From positions 1-64,000 of the forward strand of contig CAWBGE010000025.1 of NCBI GenBank assembly GCA_963788185.1: a stretch of DNA of 64,000 nucleotides, in the 5' to 3' direction. Position 1 is the first letter of the stretch. Each line of letters opens with the position of its first letter. The notes below the pieces were generated by a model. That model saw nothing but the letters and a program-made list of their open reading frames with translations. It was not told where the DNA came from and searched no databases. Source of the DNA: CAIWHR01 sp963788185. GTDB taxonomy: Bacteria > Pseudomonadota > Gammaproteobacteria > Burkholderiales > Casimicrobiaceae. Below are positions 1-8,120 of the stretch, one piece after another. Both the position numbers and the translations under genes were made by a program.

Positions 1-222
1 CCAGAGGAATGCCGGCCGCCGGGAAACTTAACGTATGCATTGACGCATTCTCACACGCATCCCTTCGGCAGCGCAAGCGGGGGCGTGGGCGATCGCTCCG
101 GGCAGGGGCACCGGACCATTGCGGGACCACCATGGCGGTGCGGTGTGCCCCAGGACGCCGCGGCAGCGCGGCGCCCTGCCCCCTGGGATGGGCAGGAGTC
201 TCGGCGCGGTGCCGGCGAAAGG
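1..222. other. Window edge; no gene recognised
   Basis: No convincing gene is seen here. The short open frames on both strands have no recognisable family features. On the strand of the nickel operon this stretch lies 3' of nikR. It contains a GC-rich hairpin (arms CGCCGCG and CGCGGCG, about 163-180) that could stop or stabilise transcripts, but no T-run follows it. Confidence 0.4.
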
Positions 223-696
223 TCAGGACCGCGGGACGAGATGCATGTGCCCGTGATGGCGGTGCGCACCGGGCAGCCGGTGAAGATCACCAGTCTCGAC
301 AGTGATGAGGTTGAGCTGCGCGTGGCGCACCCCGCGCTCGGCGGTGATGCCGTCGGCAAGCGCCCGCACCGCCGCGGCCGACCCCTTCAGGACCGACGTC
401 TCGAGGCAGTGCTCGTGATCGAGGTGCACGTGCATCGTCGACACGACCAGGTCGTGCTTCGCGTGCTGCGCTGCATTGATCCGCTCGGCAAGGTCGCGGG
501 TGTGATGGTTGTAGACGTAGGAAAAGGTTGCCACGCAATAGGTCTTCTTCGCGTCGCCCGCGAGCCGTCGATGCTCCACCTCGCGCCGCAACAGGTCGCG
601 CATCGCTTCGGATCGGCTCGCGTAGCCGCGCGCCGCGATGAGTTCATCGAAAGCCCGTGCCAGCGCCTCGTCGATCGACATCGTGATCCGTTCCAT
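223..696 (-). CDS. nikR: Nickel-responsive transcriptional regulator NikR
   Basis: A ribbon-helix-helix repressor that senses nickel and controls nickel uptake. The N-terminus MERITMSIDEALARAFDEL and the following RGYASRSEAMRDLL form the ribbon-helix-helix DNA-binding domain. The C-terminal ACT-like domain keeps the four nickel ligands of the family: His81, His89 and His91 (MHVH) and Cys97 (HCLE). The ATG at 696 matches the usual start; a GTG two codons upstream is also open. The protein is 157 aa, longer than E. coli NikR, because of a His-rich tail (about residues 139-152, six His) that may bind extra nickel. It is the last gene of the nikMQO operon, 10 bp after nikO, so transporter and regulator are co-transcribed. 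It probably binds the operator at 3353-3380. Confidence 0.93.
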   Translation of the reverse strand: MERITMSIDEALARAFDELIAARGYASRSEAMRDLLRREVEHRRLAGDAKKTYCVATFSYVYNHHTRDLAERINAAQHAKHDLVVSTMHVHLDHEHCLETSVLKGSAAAVRALADGITAERGVRHAQLNLITVETGDLHRLPGAHRHHGHMHLVPRS

Positions 697-712
697 CGCC
701 ACCCCCTCGCGG

Positions 713-1468
713 CTACGGGCCGCTGCTGCAGACGGGGCATGCCTGCATCGACAGCGGACGCTCCAGCCGGCATTCTCGCAGCAACGCCCGGTTGCGGAAA
801 ATGTCCAGCGTCGGCGCGTCCGCCATCACCCGGCCGCGGTCGAGCACGATGGTCCGCGGGCAAAGTTCCAGCACCATGTCGAGGTCGTGGCTGGTGAATA
901 TCCGCGTGTGGCTGAACTCCGAAAGCAGCGCCAGCAACTGCCGGCGCGCAAAGGGGTCGAGACCGCCGGTGGGTTCGTCCATCGCCAGGATGTCCGGCGC
1001 CATCGCAAGCACGGTGGCGATCGCGACGCGCTTCTTCTCGCCTCCCGACAGCCGGTAGGGCGGTTTGGCACGCAGATGCCAGACGCCCATGCGGCCGAGC
1101 GCGTCGCGAGCCCGACGCTCGACCTCCTCCCCAGGCAGCCCCATGTTCTGGGGCCCGAAGGCGACGTCGTCGAACACGGTCGCCATGAACAGCTGGTCGT
1201 CGGCGTCCTGGAACACCAGTCCCACGCTGCGCCGGATCGCCTCCAGGGTGTCACGCGTGACAGGCATCTCGCCGATCAGCACTTCGCCTCGGGTCGGCGT
1301 GAGATGCCCGTTGAGATGGTGCAGCAACGTCGACTTGCCGGCACCGTTGGCGCCGATGATCGCCACCGCTTCGCCGTGGGCGATGCGGAACGATACGTCC
1401 TCCAGCGCGACGGTCCCGTCCGGGTACACGTGCGTGAGCCCGCGCGCTTCGACCCGGTGAGGGTTCAT
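713..1468 (-). CDS. nikO: ECF nickel/cobalt transporter ATP-binding protein
   Basis: The ATPase of an energy-coupling-factor metal importer. Visible motifs are the Walker A GANGAGKST, the signature LSGGEKKR, the Walker B ILAMDEP and a switch His in FTSHD. The 251-aa length is normal for CbiO/NikO. The start at 1468 overlaps the nikQ stop by four bases (ATGA), so the two are translationally coupled. A longer open frame runs upstream through nikQ, but its sequence is not ABC-like and is a shadow. Nickel rather than cobalt is inferred from the adjoining nikR. The C-terminus has a CPVC motif just before its end, which is unusual and might touch the metal. Confidence 0.92.
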   Translation of the reverse strand: MNPHRVEARGLTHVYPDGTVALEDVSFRIAHGEAVAIIGANGAGKSTLLHHLNGHLTPTRGEVLIGEMPVTRDTLEAIRRSVGLVFQDADDQLFMATVFDDVAFGPQNMGLPGEEVERRARDALGRMGVWHLRAKPPYRLSGGEKKRVAIATVLAMAPDILAMDEPTGGLDPFARRQLLALLSEFSHTRIFTSHDLDMVLELCPRTIVLDRGRVMADAPTLDIFRNRALLRECRLERPLSMQACPVCSSGP

Positions 1469-2271
1469 CGGGCGAACTCCAGCACCGCGGCACCGAGTCG
1501 CTCCGGCAGCGCCTGCGTGCGCAGCGCAATCGCGAGTGCGCACCAGAGCGCGACAAAGAGACCGTCGCGCCAGCCGAAGGAGGCGCCGCGCCGGGCACGG
1601 AACTCGCCGTCGAAGCCGCGGGCACGCATCGCCATGTAGATGCGTTCGGCCCGTTCCCAGGTGCGAAGCAGCAGATTTCCGGCCAGCAGCGCGAAAACGC
1701 GCGGCGACAGCGGCCGGCCGCAGGCGCGGAGCTCCCGAGCGGTCTTCATCCGCATCGCCTCGTCGCCCAACACCGTCAGGTAGCGATACAGGAACAGCAG
1801 CTGCACGGCAAAGGGTCGGGGCATGCCCATGCGCTCGAGCGCGCCGCAGATCGCCGGGAAGCCGGTCGTCGCCACCAGCACGACCGCGGCCGCGGCCGCG
1901 AGCAGCGAACGCAGCAGGATCGAGGCGAACGAGACCCAGCCCCCGGTCAGCGCGACGCCACCGATGCGCGCGACAATTTCCCGGTCGAACCATGGATTGG
2001 GGAGTGCGACAGCCAGCGCAAACGGCAACACCAGCGCAACCTTGCGCGCAACGTAGGCCGCCGGCAATCCGGCGCCGGCGACCATCAGGATCGGAAACGC
2101 GAAGAAGGGCAGCAGCGGAACGACCGCATGGCGGCCGAACGACACCACGCAAACGATGAAGACGACGGCGACGATCACCTTGGCGCGGGCGTCGATCCGA
2201 TGCAGCGTCGAGTCTCCCGCGGCCAGGGCATCGAGGCGGCGGAAGTCAAGGAGGCTGTCCTCGATCGACAT
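1465..2271 (-). CDS. nikQ: ECF nickel/cobalt transporter transmembrane protein
   Basis: The T-component of the ECF importer, which couples ATP hydrolysis by NikO to metal release by NikM. It has several hydrophobic helices (for example KVIVAVVFIVCVVSFG near residue 30 and LLAAAAAVVLVATTGF near 125) and the two short cytoplasmic coupling motifs of the family with Ala-Arg-Gly cores (RELRACG near 185 and MRARGF near 219). It is 268 aa, typical of CbiQ. It lies between nikM (40 bp gap) and nikO (4-bp overlap). A Pro-rich or regulatory extension is not seen. Confidence 0.9.
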   Translation of the reverse strand: MSIEDSLLDFRRLDALAAGDSTLHRIDARAKVIVAVVFIVCVVSFGRHAVVPLLPFFAFPILMVAGAGLPAAYVARKVALVLPFALAVALPNPWFDREIVARIGGVALTGGWVSFASILLRSLLAAAAAVVLVATTGFPAICGALERMGMPRPFAVQLLFLYRYLTVLGDEAMRMKTARELRACGRPLSPRVFALLAGNLLLRTWERAERIYMAMRARGFDGEFRARRGASFGWRDGLFVALWCALAIALRTQALPERLGAAVLEFAR

Positions 2272-2311
2272 GGCGGCGGGAGGCCATCGGCGATGGCCTG
2301 TCGGTGGTCGA

Positions 2312-3331
2312 TCAGGCCGGCCGCGCCCGGCGTTTCAGCAGCGCGCCGATCGCCAACGCCAACACGAGCGTGAGCAACCCCCCGACCAAGCCGGATACCG
2401 ACATGCCCAGGCGATCGTCGTCGCTGCCGCCGCGTTCCGTCGCTGCCACAGCCGTCTCGACCTTTGGAAACGCATAGTCGGGCAGCATCGCCGTCTTCTG
2501 CTGCAGCGCGGACAGCGCCTCATGCACGCCGGTGGCGGGTGCGGTCGCCTCGGCGCTTCCGGCCGCGCGCGCGATCGACCACTCGAGCCCGTCCGGATCC
2601 TTCGACGCGAACCACGACATCGCGCCCCCCGTCACGAGCGCCAGTGCGAGAAAGGCGGCCACCACCGGCCGACGCGAGCGCATTGCCGATGGCATCGGTT
2701 CGACGAGTTCCGGCCGCACCCGGCGAATGAACGCGACGATCGTCGCCGTGACCACGCCTTCGACGACACCGATCGCGAGATGGATGGGCAGCATGAACAG
2801 CACGAACGTCGTCAGCGGCAGCGCCGAGATGCCCGACGCCACCGTCTGGACAACCACCGCCAGCGCGCCCAGTTGCAGGCCGGCCACGGCGGCGACGATG
2901 CTCGCGAAAGCGGCACGCGACGAACTCGCGCCGGCGGGCGCAAGCCTGCGATAGATCAACGGATACGCGACAAACGCCGGAAAGAACCCCAGGTTGAAGA
3001 TGTTGCAGCCCAGTGCCAGCAGTCCGCCATCGGCGAAGAACAGCGCCTGCACCACGAGCACCGATGCCATCACCAGGAGAGCCGCGTGCGGCCCGAGCAG
3101 GATGGCGAGCAGCAGTCCTCCGCCCAGGTGTCCGCTGGAACCCGTGCCGGGTATCGCGAAGTTGATCATCTGGGCCGCGAACAGGAACGCGCCCAGAACC
3201 CCCATCAGCGGAACCTTGCGGTCATCGGCCCCGGCACGAACCTGGCGCGCGCTCCACGCCAGCGTCGCCGCGGTGGCGGCCCACATCGTCCCGCCGACAG
3301 CAGGGGACAGCAGGGCATCGGCCATGTGCAT
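2312..3331 (-). CDS. nikM: ECF nickel transporter substrate-binding protein (NikM with fused NikN-type domain)
   Basis: The membrane S-component that captures the metal. In NikM/CbiM proteins the metal is held by the N-terminal amine and residues Met1-His2, so the ATG at 3331 that gives MHMADALLSP is chosen over the in-frame ATG two codons later. About residues 1-210 form the CbiM-like membrane domain. A C-terminal part beginning near residue 220 has one helix, a PDGLEWS motif (the PDGLE/CbiN-like domain) and a final helix. So M and N functions are fused in one 339-aa protein. First gene of the operon; a 28-bp palindrome 21 bp upstream looks like a NikR site. Confidence 0.92.
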   Translation of the reverse strand: MHMADALLSPAVGGTMWAATAATLAWSARQVRAGADDRKVPLMGVLGAFLFAAQMINFAIPGTGSSGHLGGGLLLAILLGPHAALLVMASVLVVQALFFADGGLLALGCNIFNLGFFPAFVAYPLIYRRLAPAGASSSRAAFASIVAAVAGLQLGALAVVVQTVASGISALPLTTFVLFMLPIHLAIGVVEGVVTATIVAFIRRVRPELVEPMPSAMRSRRPVVAAFLALALVTGGAMSWFASKDPDGLEWSIARAAGSAEATAPATGVHEALSALQQKTAMLPDYAFPKVETAVAATERGGSDDDRLGMSVSGLVGGLLTLVLALAIGALLKRRARPA

Positions 3332-3352
3332 CGTCGGCGCCTCGGATCGATC

Positions 3353-3380
3353 GTAGGAAGTAACGCATGATTATTCTTAC
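3353..3380 (-). promoter_or_regulatory. Putative NikR operator overlapping the nikM promoter
   Basis: The 28-bp site has half-sites GTAGGA and TCTTAC separated by 16 bp. This is the architecture of the E. coli NikR operator (GTATGA-N16-TCATAC). The half-sites are inverted repeats at five of six positions. Read toward nikM, a TTGCGG -35-like hexamer and a TAAGAA -10-like hexamer 16 bp apart overlap it, so bound NikR would block RNA polymerase. Based on pattern only. Confidence 0.6.
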
Positions 3381-3389
3381 ACGATCGGG

Positions 3390-4565
3390 TCAGTGCCGCA
3401 ACGCGTCGATGCCCTCGGCGATGCCGTCGAGCGTCAGCGGAAACATGTGCGGGCCGATCGCCTGCAGCACGATCTGTGTCGAGCGCGTGTATTCCCAGGC
3501 GCGCGGCGGCTCCGGGTTCCACCAGATGACGCGGCGAAAGTGTTCGACGATGCGCGACAGCCAGACGACCCCCGGCTCGTCGTTCATGTATTCGACGCTG
3601 CCCCCGGCCTGCAGCAATTCGTACGGACTCATCGCGGCGTCGCCGACGAAGATCACCTTCCAGTCGGGGCCGTACCTGTGCAGGAGGTCGAAGGTGGCGA
3701 CGCGCTCGTGCCGGCGCCGGTGGTTGTCGCGCCACACATGGTCGTAGACGCAGTTGTGGAAATAGAACGATTCCAGATGGCGGAACTCGGTGCGCGCCGC
3801 CGAGAAGAGCTCCTCGCAGTCGCGCACATGCGGGTCCATCGAGCCGCCGACGTCGAGGAACAGCAGCACCTTCACCCGGTTGCGGCGCTCCGGCACGAGC
3901 TGCAGGTCGAGCCAGCCGGCATTGCGCGCGGTGCCCTCGATCGTGCCTTCGAGATCCAGTTCCTCGGGCACGCCCTCGCGCGCAAAGCGGCGCAGCCGGC
4001 GCAATGCCACCTTGATGTTCCGGGTGTTGAGTTCGACGTCGCCGTCGAGATTGCGAAAGCTGCGCTCGTCCCAGACCTTGACTGCGCTGCGGTTGCCGCT
4101 GCCCGCCTGACCGATGCGGATGCCCTCGGGGTTGTAGCCGTAGGCCCCGAACGGGCTGGTGCCGCCGGTGCCGATCCACTTCGAGCCGCCGGCGTGACGC
4201 CCCTTCTGCTCCTCCAGGCGCTTCCTGAACGTCTCCATCAGCTTGTCCCAGCCCCCCAGCGCCTCGACCTTCCGCTTGTCGTCGTCGGAGAGCAGTCGCG
4301 CAAACTCCCTGCGCAGCCAGTCTTCGGGGATCTCCTTCCGGACGTCGAACAGCGCACTGGCGCCCGCGAAATAGCTGCCGAACGCCAGGTCATAGCGGTC
4401 GTAGAGCGTCTCGTCCTTGATCAGCGACGCGCGCGCAAGGTGGTAGAAATCCTCCAGCGACAGCGACACGATGCGCGCCTCCAGCGCTTCGAGCAGCGTC
4501 AGGAACTCGCGCGTCGACACCGGCAGCTTCGCCGATTTGAGGTGCAGGAAGAAGCCGATGAGCAT
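3390..4565 (-). CDS. vWA-domain protein, CoxE-like partner of MoxR
   Basis: A 391-aa cytosolic protein of the VWA/CoxE-like family. The N-terminal half is helical and charged. The C-terminal half is a von Willebrand A fold starting near residue 230. Its metal-site motif reads LFLDVGGSMDP, so the usual DxSxS is changed to DxGGS; to my knowledge this is common in this subfamily. A MoxR AAA+ ATPase is encoded two genes upstream in the same run, and such pairs act together in assembling or activating protein complexes. The target here is unknown. It starts 15 bp after the acetyltransferase gene and ends 59 bp from the nikM start. Confidence 0.82.
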   Translation of the reverse strand: MLIGFFLHLKSAKLPVSTREFLTLLEALEARIVSLSLEDFYHLARASLIKDETLYDRYDLAFGSYFAGASALFDVRKEIPEDWLRREFARLLSDDDKRKVEALGGWDKLMETFRKRLEEQKGRHAGGSKWIGTGGTSPFGAYGYNPEGIRIGQAGSGNRSAVKVWDERSFRNLDGDVELNTRNIKVALRRLRRFAREGVPEELDLEGTIEGTARNAGWLDLQLVPERRNRVKVLLFLDVGGSMDPHVRDCEELFSAARTEFRHLESFYFHNCVYDHVWRDNHRRRHERVATFDLLHRYGPDWKVIFVGDAAMSPYELLQAGGSVEYMNDEPGVVWLSRIVEHFRRVIWWNPEPPRAWEYTRSTQIVLQAIGPHMFPLTLDGIAEGIDALRH

Positions 4566-4580
4566 GGCCCCGGCAGATCG

Positions 4581-5192
4581 TCAATCGCGCGGACGGTCGA
4601 GCTCGAACGTCAGATGCCGCTTCACCGCCGGCCACTCGGACGCGATGATGCTGAACACCACGGTGTCGCGCAGCGTTCCGTCGGGCAGGATCTGGTGCTG
4701 GCGCAGGATGCCATCCTGCTTCGCGCCCAGCCGGGCGATCGCCGCGCGCGAGGCGAAGTTGAGGTGGTGGGTGCGAAACTCGACGGCGACGCAGTCGAGC
4801 GCCTCGAACGCGTGCGTCAACAGCAGCAGCTTGCACTCGGTGTTCGTGCCCGTGCGCTGCACGCGCCGCGCGTACCACGTGTGGCCTATCTCCAGCCGGC
4901 GATGCGCGGCGTCGACATGAAAATAGCGCGTGCTGCCGACGATCGCACCGCTCGCGCGATCGCGGACCGCGAAGGCAAGCGCGCCTTCGTGCTCGCGCAT
5001 CGCCAGCGCCGCCGCGATCCAGGCATCGACCGCGTCGGACGCAGGCACGCCGGTGTACCAGAGCCGCGAGAGTTCGCCATCGGCGGCGGCGGCCCGCAAA
5101 TCGCGGGCGTGCGTCTCGCCCATCGGCTCGAGCGTCACCCGCCTCCCGGCAAGCGTGACGGAGGCGACAAAGCGGGGCTCGTCGGCCGTCAT
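4581..5192 (-). CDS. GNAT acetyltransferase, RimJ/RimL type
   Basis: A 203-aa N-acetyltransferase of the RimJ/RimL/Acetyltransf_3 class. The family pattern is visible in IVGSTRYFHVDAAHRRLEIG, then HTWYARRVQRTGTNTECK (pantetheine-binding loop region) and FRTHHLNFASRAAIARLG, ending with the typical LRDTVVFSI segment. The substrate cannot be told: members modify ribosomal proteins, small molecules or antibiotics. It sits between the moxR and vWA genes and overlaps the moxR stop by four bases (ATGA), so it is expressed with them; a role in modifying the same target is only a guess. Confidence 0.82.
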   Translation of the reverse strand: MTADEPRFVASVTLAGRRVTLEPMGETHARDLRAAAADGELSRLWYTGVPASDAVDAWIAAALAMREHEGALAFAVRDRASGAIVGSTRYFHVDAAHRRLEIGHTWYARRVQRTGTNTECKLLLLTHAFEALDCVAVEFRTHHLNFASRAAIARLGAKQDGILRQHQILPDGTLRDTVVFSIIASEWPAVKRHLTFELDRPRD

Positions 5193-6034
5193 CCGCGCCC
5201 CGCGCGCGCCATGAAGGCGATGCGTTCGAACAGATGCACATCCTGCTCGTTCTTGAGCAGCGCGCCATGCAGCGGCGGGATCAGCGCCTTCTTGTCCGTA
5301 CCCTTCAGCGCCTCGGGCGGAATGTCCTCGGCCAGCAGCAGCTTGAGCCAGTCGAGCAGTTCCGACGTCGACGGCTTCTTCTTCAATCCCGGCACCTCGC
5401 GCAGGTTGAAGAACACTTCCAGCGCCTCGGCCAGCAGCGCCTTCTTGAGCCCCGGGAAGTGGACGTCGACGATCTTCACCATCGTCTGGCGGTCGGGAAA
5501 GCGGATGTAGTGGAAGAAGCAGCGGCGCAGGAAAGCGTCGGGCAACTCCTTTTCATTGTTCGACGTGATGACGACCAGCGGCCGGTGCCGCGCGACGACC
5601 GTGCGCTGGATCTCGTATACGTAGAACTCCATCCGGTCGAGCTCGCGCAGGAGGTCGTTGGGAAATTCGATGTCGGCCTTGTCGACTTCGTCGATCAGCA
5701 CCACTGCCGGCGTCCCGGCCTCGAACGCGTCCCACAGCACGCCGCGCTTCAGGTAATTGGCGATGTCGGCGACCTTGTCGTCGCCGAGCTGCGAGTCGCG
5801 CAGCCGCGACACGGCGTCGTACTCGTAGAGCCCCTGCTGCGCCTTGGTCGTCGACTTGATGTGCCACTGCAGCAGTGGACGCCCGAGCGCGCGGGCGACC
5901 TCCTCGGCCAGCATCGTCTTGCCCGTGCCCGGCTCGCCCTTGATTAACAGCGGACGTTCGAGTGCCAGTGCCGCGTTGACGGCCAGCATCAGGTCGGGCG
6001 TGGCGACATAGGTGTCGGTGCCTTCAAAACGCAT
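5189..6034 (-). CDS. MoxR-family AAA+ ATPase
   Basis: A 281-aa AAA+ ATPase that works with vWA proteins as a chaperone-like activator. Visible are Walker A GEPGTGKT (near residue 39), Walker B VVLIDEVDKAD, sensor 1 VITSNNEKELPDAFLRRC and the arginine-finger region. The start at 6034 (MRFEGTDTYVATPDL) is the usual N-terminus; the frame is open much further upstream but that part belongs to a shadow of azlCD. It is first in a three-gene run with the acetyltransferase and vWA genes. Confidence 0.9.
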   Translation of the reverse strand: MRFEGTDTYVATPDLMLAVNAALALERPLLIKGEPGTGKTMLAEEVARALGRPLLQWHIKSTTKAQQGLYEYDAVSRLRDSQLGDDKVADIANYLKRGVLWDAFEAGTPAVVLIDEVDKADIEFPNDLLRELDRMEFYVYEIQRTVVARHRPLVVITSNNEKELPDAFLRRCFFHYIRFPDRQTMVKIVDVHFPGLKKALLAEALEVFFNLREVPGLKKKPSTSELLDWLKLLLAEDIPPEALKGTDKKALIPPLHGALLKNEQDVHLFERIAFMARAGRG

Positions 6035-6078
6035 GCGCGCCTCGACAAAGTGAGATGGAAACGGCGATGGTAGCCGAT

Positions 6079-6423
6079 TCAGTTCGCGACCGCCCCCAGC
6101 GCCCATTGCGCGACCCACAGCGCGATCATGCCCGCGGCCATCGTCGCGGTGACACTGCGCCAGCGCCAGGCGACGGCCGACGCGACCAGCGCGGCAATCA
6201 GCCTGGGATTTCCGCTCCCCGGATCCAGCACCCCGGGCGCTGCGAACACGACCGCGGGCACCACGATGGCCGTGAGCATGGCGGCGGGGACGTAGCGCAA
6301 GGCACGCGCCATCAGCGGCGGCATTTCGAGCCGCGCGAAGAGGGCGATGAACGAAAGCCGCGACAGGTAATTGAGCAGGCCCACCGCGACGATCACCACC
6401 CACAGCGTCAGCGTGCCGCTCAT
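6079..6423 (-). CDS. azlD: AzlD family branched-chain amino acid exporter, small subunit
   Basis: A 114-aa membrane protein with about four hydrophobic helices. The conserved segment VGLLNYLSRLSFIAL near residue 15 and the helix RYVPAAMLTAIVVPAVVF are typical of AzlD/YgaH. AzlCD pairs export branched-chain amino acids or related compounds. It overlaps azlC by four bases (ATGA). Confidence 0.87.
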   Translation of the reverse strand: MSGTLTLWVVIVAVGLLNYLSRLSFIALFARLEMPPLMARALRYVPAAMLTAIVVPAVVFAAPGVLDPGSGNPRLIAALVASAVAWRWRSVTATMAAGMIALWVAQWALGAVAN

Positions 6424-7136
6424 GGTTCGCCCGCGTGCCCGACGGGCCTGAGCACGCGCCCGGCAATGAGTCCCGCGACAATGCCGATCAATCCGGAGCA
6501 GATCAGCGACAGCCGCATCGGCAGCGCGTCCAGCGCGACGACGGCGATCCCGGCCGCCACCGCAGCGACGAGCATCGGCTTGTCCTCGAGGGCGGGCACC
6601 AGCAGCGCGAGAAAGCACAGCGGCACGACGAACTCGAGCGACCACGCCGCCGGGATCACGTTGCCGGCAAGATAGCCAACCAGGTTCGAAACCAGCCACG
6701 CACCCCAGAGCACGGCACCGGTGCCGAGAAAGTAGGACGCACCCTCGCCTGGGTGCCTGGCAGTCCGAAACCGCCGGATCGCCGCCGCAAAGGCCTGGTC
6801 GGTGAGGACGAAGGCGAGGATGTGGCGCCAGCGCGCCGGCAAGGGCTTGAGGTGGGGCGCGATCGCCGCGCTGTACATGAGGAAGCGCAACCCGACGACG
6901 AAACAGGTCAGGATGATCACGGTGACCGGTGCCTGCGCCGCGATGAGCTGCGTGGCGAGAATCTGCGCGGCGCCGGAGAAGACGATCATCGCCATGCCGA
7001 GGGCTTCGAAAGTCGAAAGACCGGTCGCCTGCGCCGAAACGCCGCATACCAGACCGAACGGAAAGATGCCGATCAACGGCGGTGTCATGTCACGGATGCC
7101 AGACACGAAATCCGGGCGCGAGAAATATCGGGACAA
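6420..7136 (-). CDS. azlC: AzlC family branched-chain amino acid exporter, large subunit
   Basis: The large membrane subunit of an AzlCD exporter. Family features are IFPFGLVCGVSAQATGLS, FSGAAQILATQLI and the MYSAA...LTDQAFA segment (homologous to the 'LTDE' region). The start is uncertain. An ATG at 7088 (MTPPLIG) would remove the F-x-x-G-x-x-D segment that AzlC/YgaZ proteins have before the first helix. A TTG at 7136 or a GTG at 7106 keeps all or part of it, and the TTG is used here. No clear ribosome-binding site favours any of them. The unrelated upstream sequence in the same frame is a shadow of the neighbouring permease. Confidence 0.82.
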   Translation of the reverse strand: MSRYFSRPDFVSGIRDMTPPLIGIFPFGLVCGVSAQATGLSTFEALGMAMIVFSGAAQILATQLIAAQAPVTVIILTCFVVGLRFLMYSAAIAPHLKPLPARWRHILAFVLTDQAFAAAIRRFRTARHPGEGASYFLGTGAVLWGAWLVSNLVGYLAGNVIPAAWSLEFVVPLCFLALLVPALEDKPMLVAAVAAGIAVVALDALPMRLSLICSGLIGIVAGLIAGRVLRPVGHAGEP

Positions 7137-7228
7137 GGGATGACCGCGCGAAGCAGCGCAAGGAAGCGGCAGGCGCAATGGTAGCGCGCCCGCCTGTCGT
7201 CGGCCAAAGACCGCGTCTTCGCGGCGGT

Positions 7229-8053
7229 TCAGCCTTTGACGCCGCCGGCGGTCAGCCCGCCGACCACGCGCTCCTGGAACACCGCGATGATGATGCAGAT
7301 CGGCACCAGCGCGATGATCAGTGCGGCCGAGATGAGCGGCCACGGAAATGCGAACTCGCCTTGGTACAGCGTGATGCCGACCGAGAGTGTGCGCATGCTG
7401 ACGCGATTCATCATTGTCAACGCCAGCAGGAATTCGTCCCAGGCATTGACGAAGGCGAGTATGCCCGCGGTGAACACGCCGGGCGCCGCCAGCGGCACCA
7501 CCACCTTGAACAGCGCGCCGACGCGCGAGCAGCCATCGACCATCGCCGCCGCTTCGAGGTCGGGTGGGATGTCCTGGAAGAAGGCGGCCATCACCAGCGT
7601 GCACACCGGCAGCGACAGCACCGCGTAGGGCAGGATCAGCGCGAGGTAGGTGTTGAGAAGCCCGAGTTCGCGCATCACCTTGAACAGCGGCACCATCAGC
7701 GAGATGAGCGGGAACATGCTGATCGCCAGCAGTACCGACATGATCAGGTTGCGATTCGCCATGCGGAGCCGCGTGAGCGCGTAGGCGGCCAGCGCGCTGA
7801 CGAGAACGCAAAGCGCCGTCGACAGCCCGGCGACGACAACGCTGTTCAGCATGAAGCGGCCGATCGGCTGCGCGGTGAACGCGGTCATGTAGTTCTCGAG
7901 CGTCGCGGCTTCGGGCAGATAGGTGATCGGGCTCCTGATCAGCTCGGTCTCTGTCTTCAGCGAGGTGAGGAGGATCCAGACTGCCGGAAAGAAACCGTTG
8001 ACCATGACGATGATGGCGGCAAACCAGACGGTCGTGCGCCGGGTGAAAGTCAT
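7229..8053 (-). CDS. Sugar ABC transporter permease, MalG type
   Basis: A 274-aa inner-membrane permease of the binding-protein-dependent family (carbohydrate importer class CUT1). It has six predicted helices, and the EAA coupling loop is clear: EAAAMVDGCSRVGALFKVVV. The TSLKTETEL segment after the first helix and the end GGLTAGGVKG are typical of MalG/SugB proteins. It is the last gene of the importer operon. The sugar is not identifiable; the divergent catabolic genes suggest glycosides or an acidic/deoxy sugar. Confidence 0.9.
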   Translation of the reverse strand: MTFTRRTTVWFAAIIVMVNGFFPAVWILLTSLKTETELIRSPITYLPEAATLENYMTAFTAQPIGRFMLNSVVVAGLSTALCVLVSALAAYALTRLRMANRNLIMSVLLAISMFPLISLMVPLFKVMRELGLLNTYLALILPYAVLSLPVCTLVMAAFFQDIPPDLEAAAMVDGCSRVGALFKVVVPLAAPGVFTAGILAFVNAWDEFLLALTMMNRVSMRTLSVGITLYQGEFAFPWPLISAALIIALVPICIIIAVFQERVVGGLTAGGVKG

Positions 8054-8120
8054 GTCCGAACCTTCCTTTCCGACCAGTCGGCGCACGCGCCGGTCGCGTC
8101 GACGAAACCTGTTCTGCGGA

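Noticed and set aside
1..222. A possible cobalamin riboswitch near the metal-transporter operon
   Set aside because: The region is 3' of nikR rather than 5' of the operon, and no convincing B12-box with its partner helices could be assembled on either strand.
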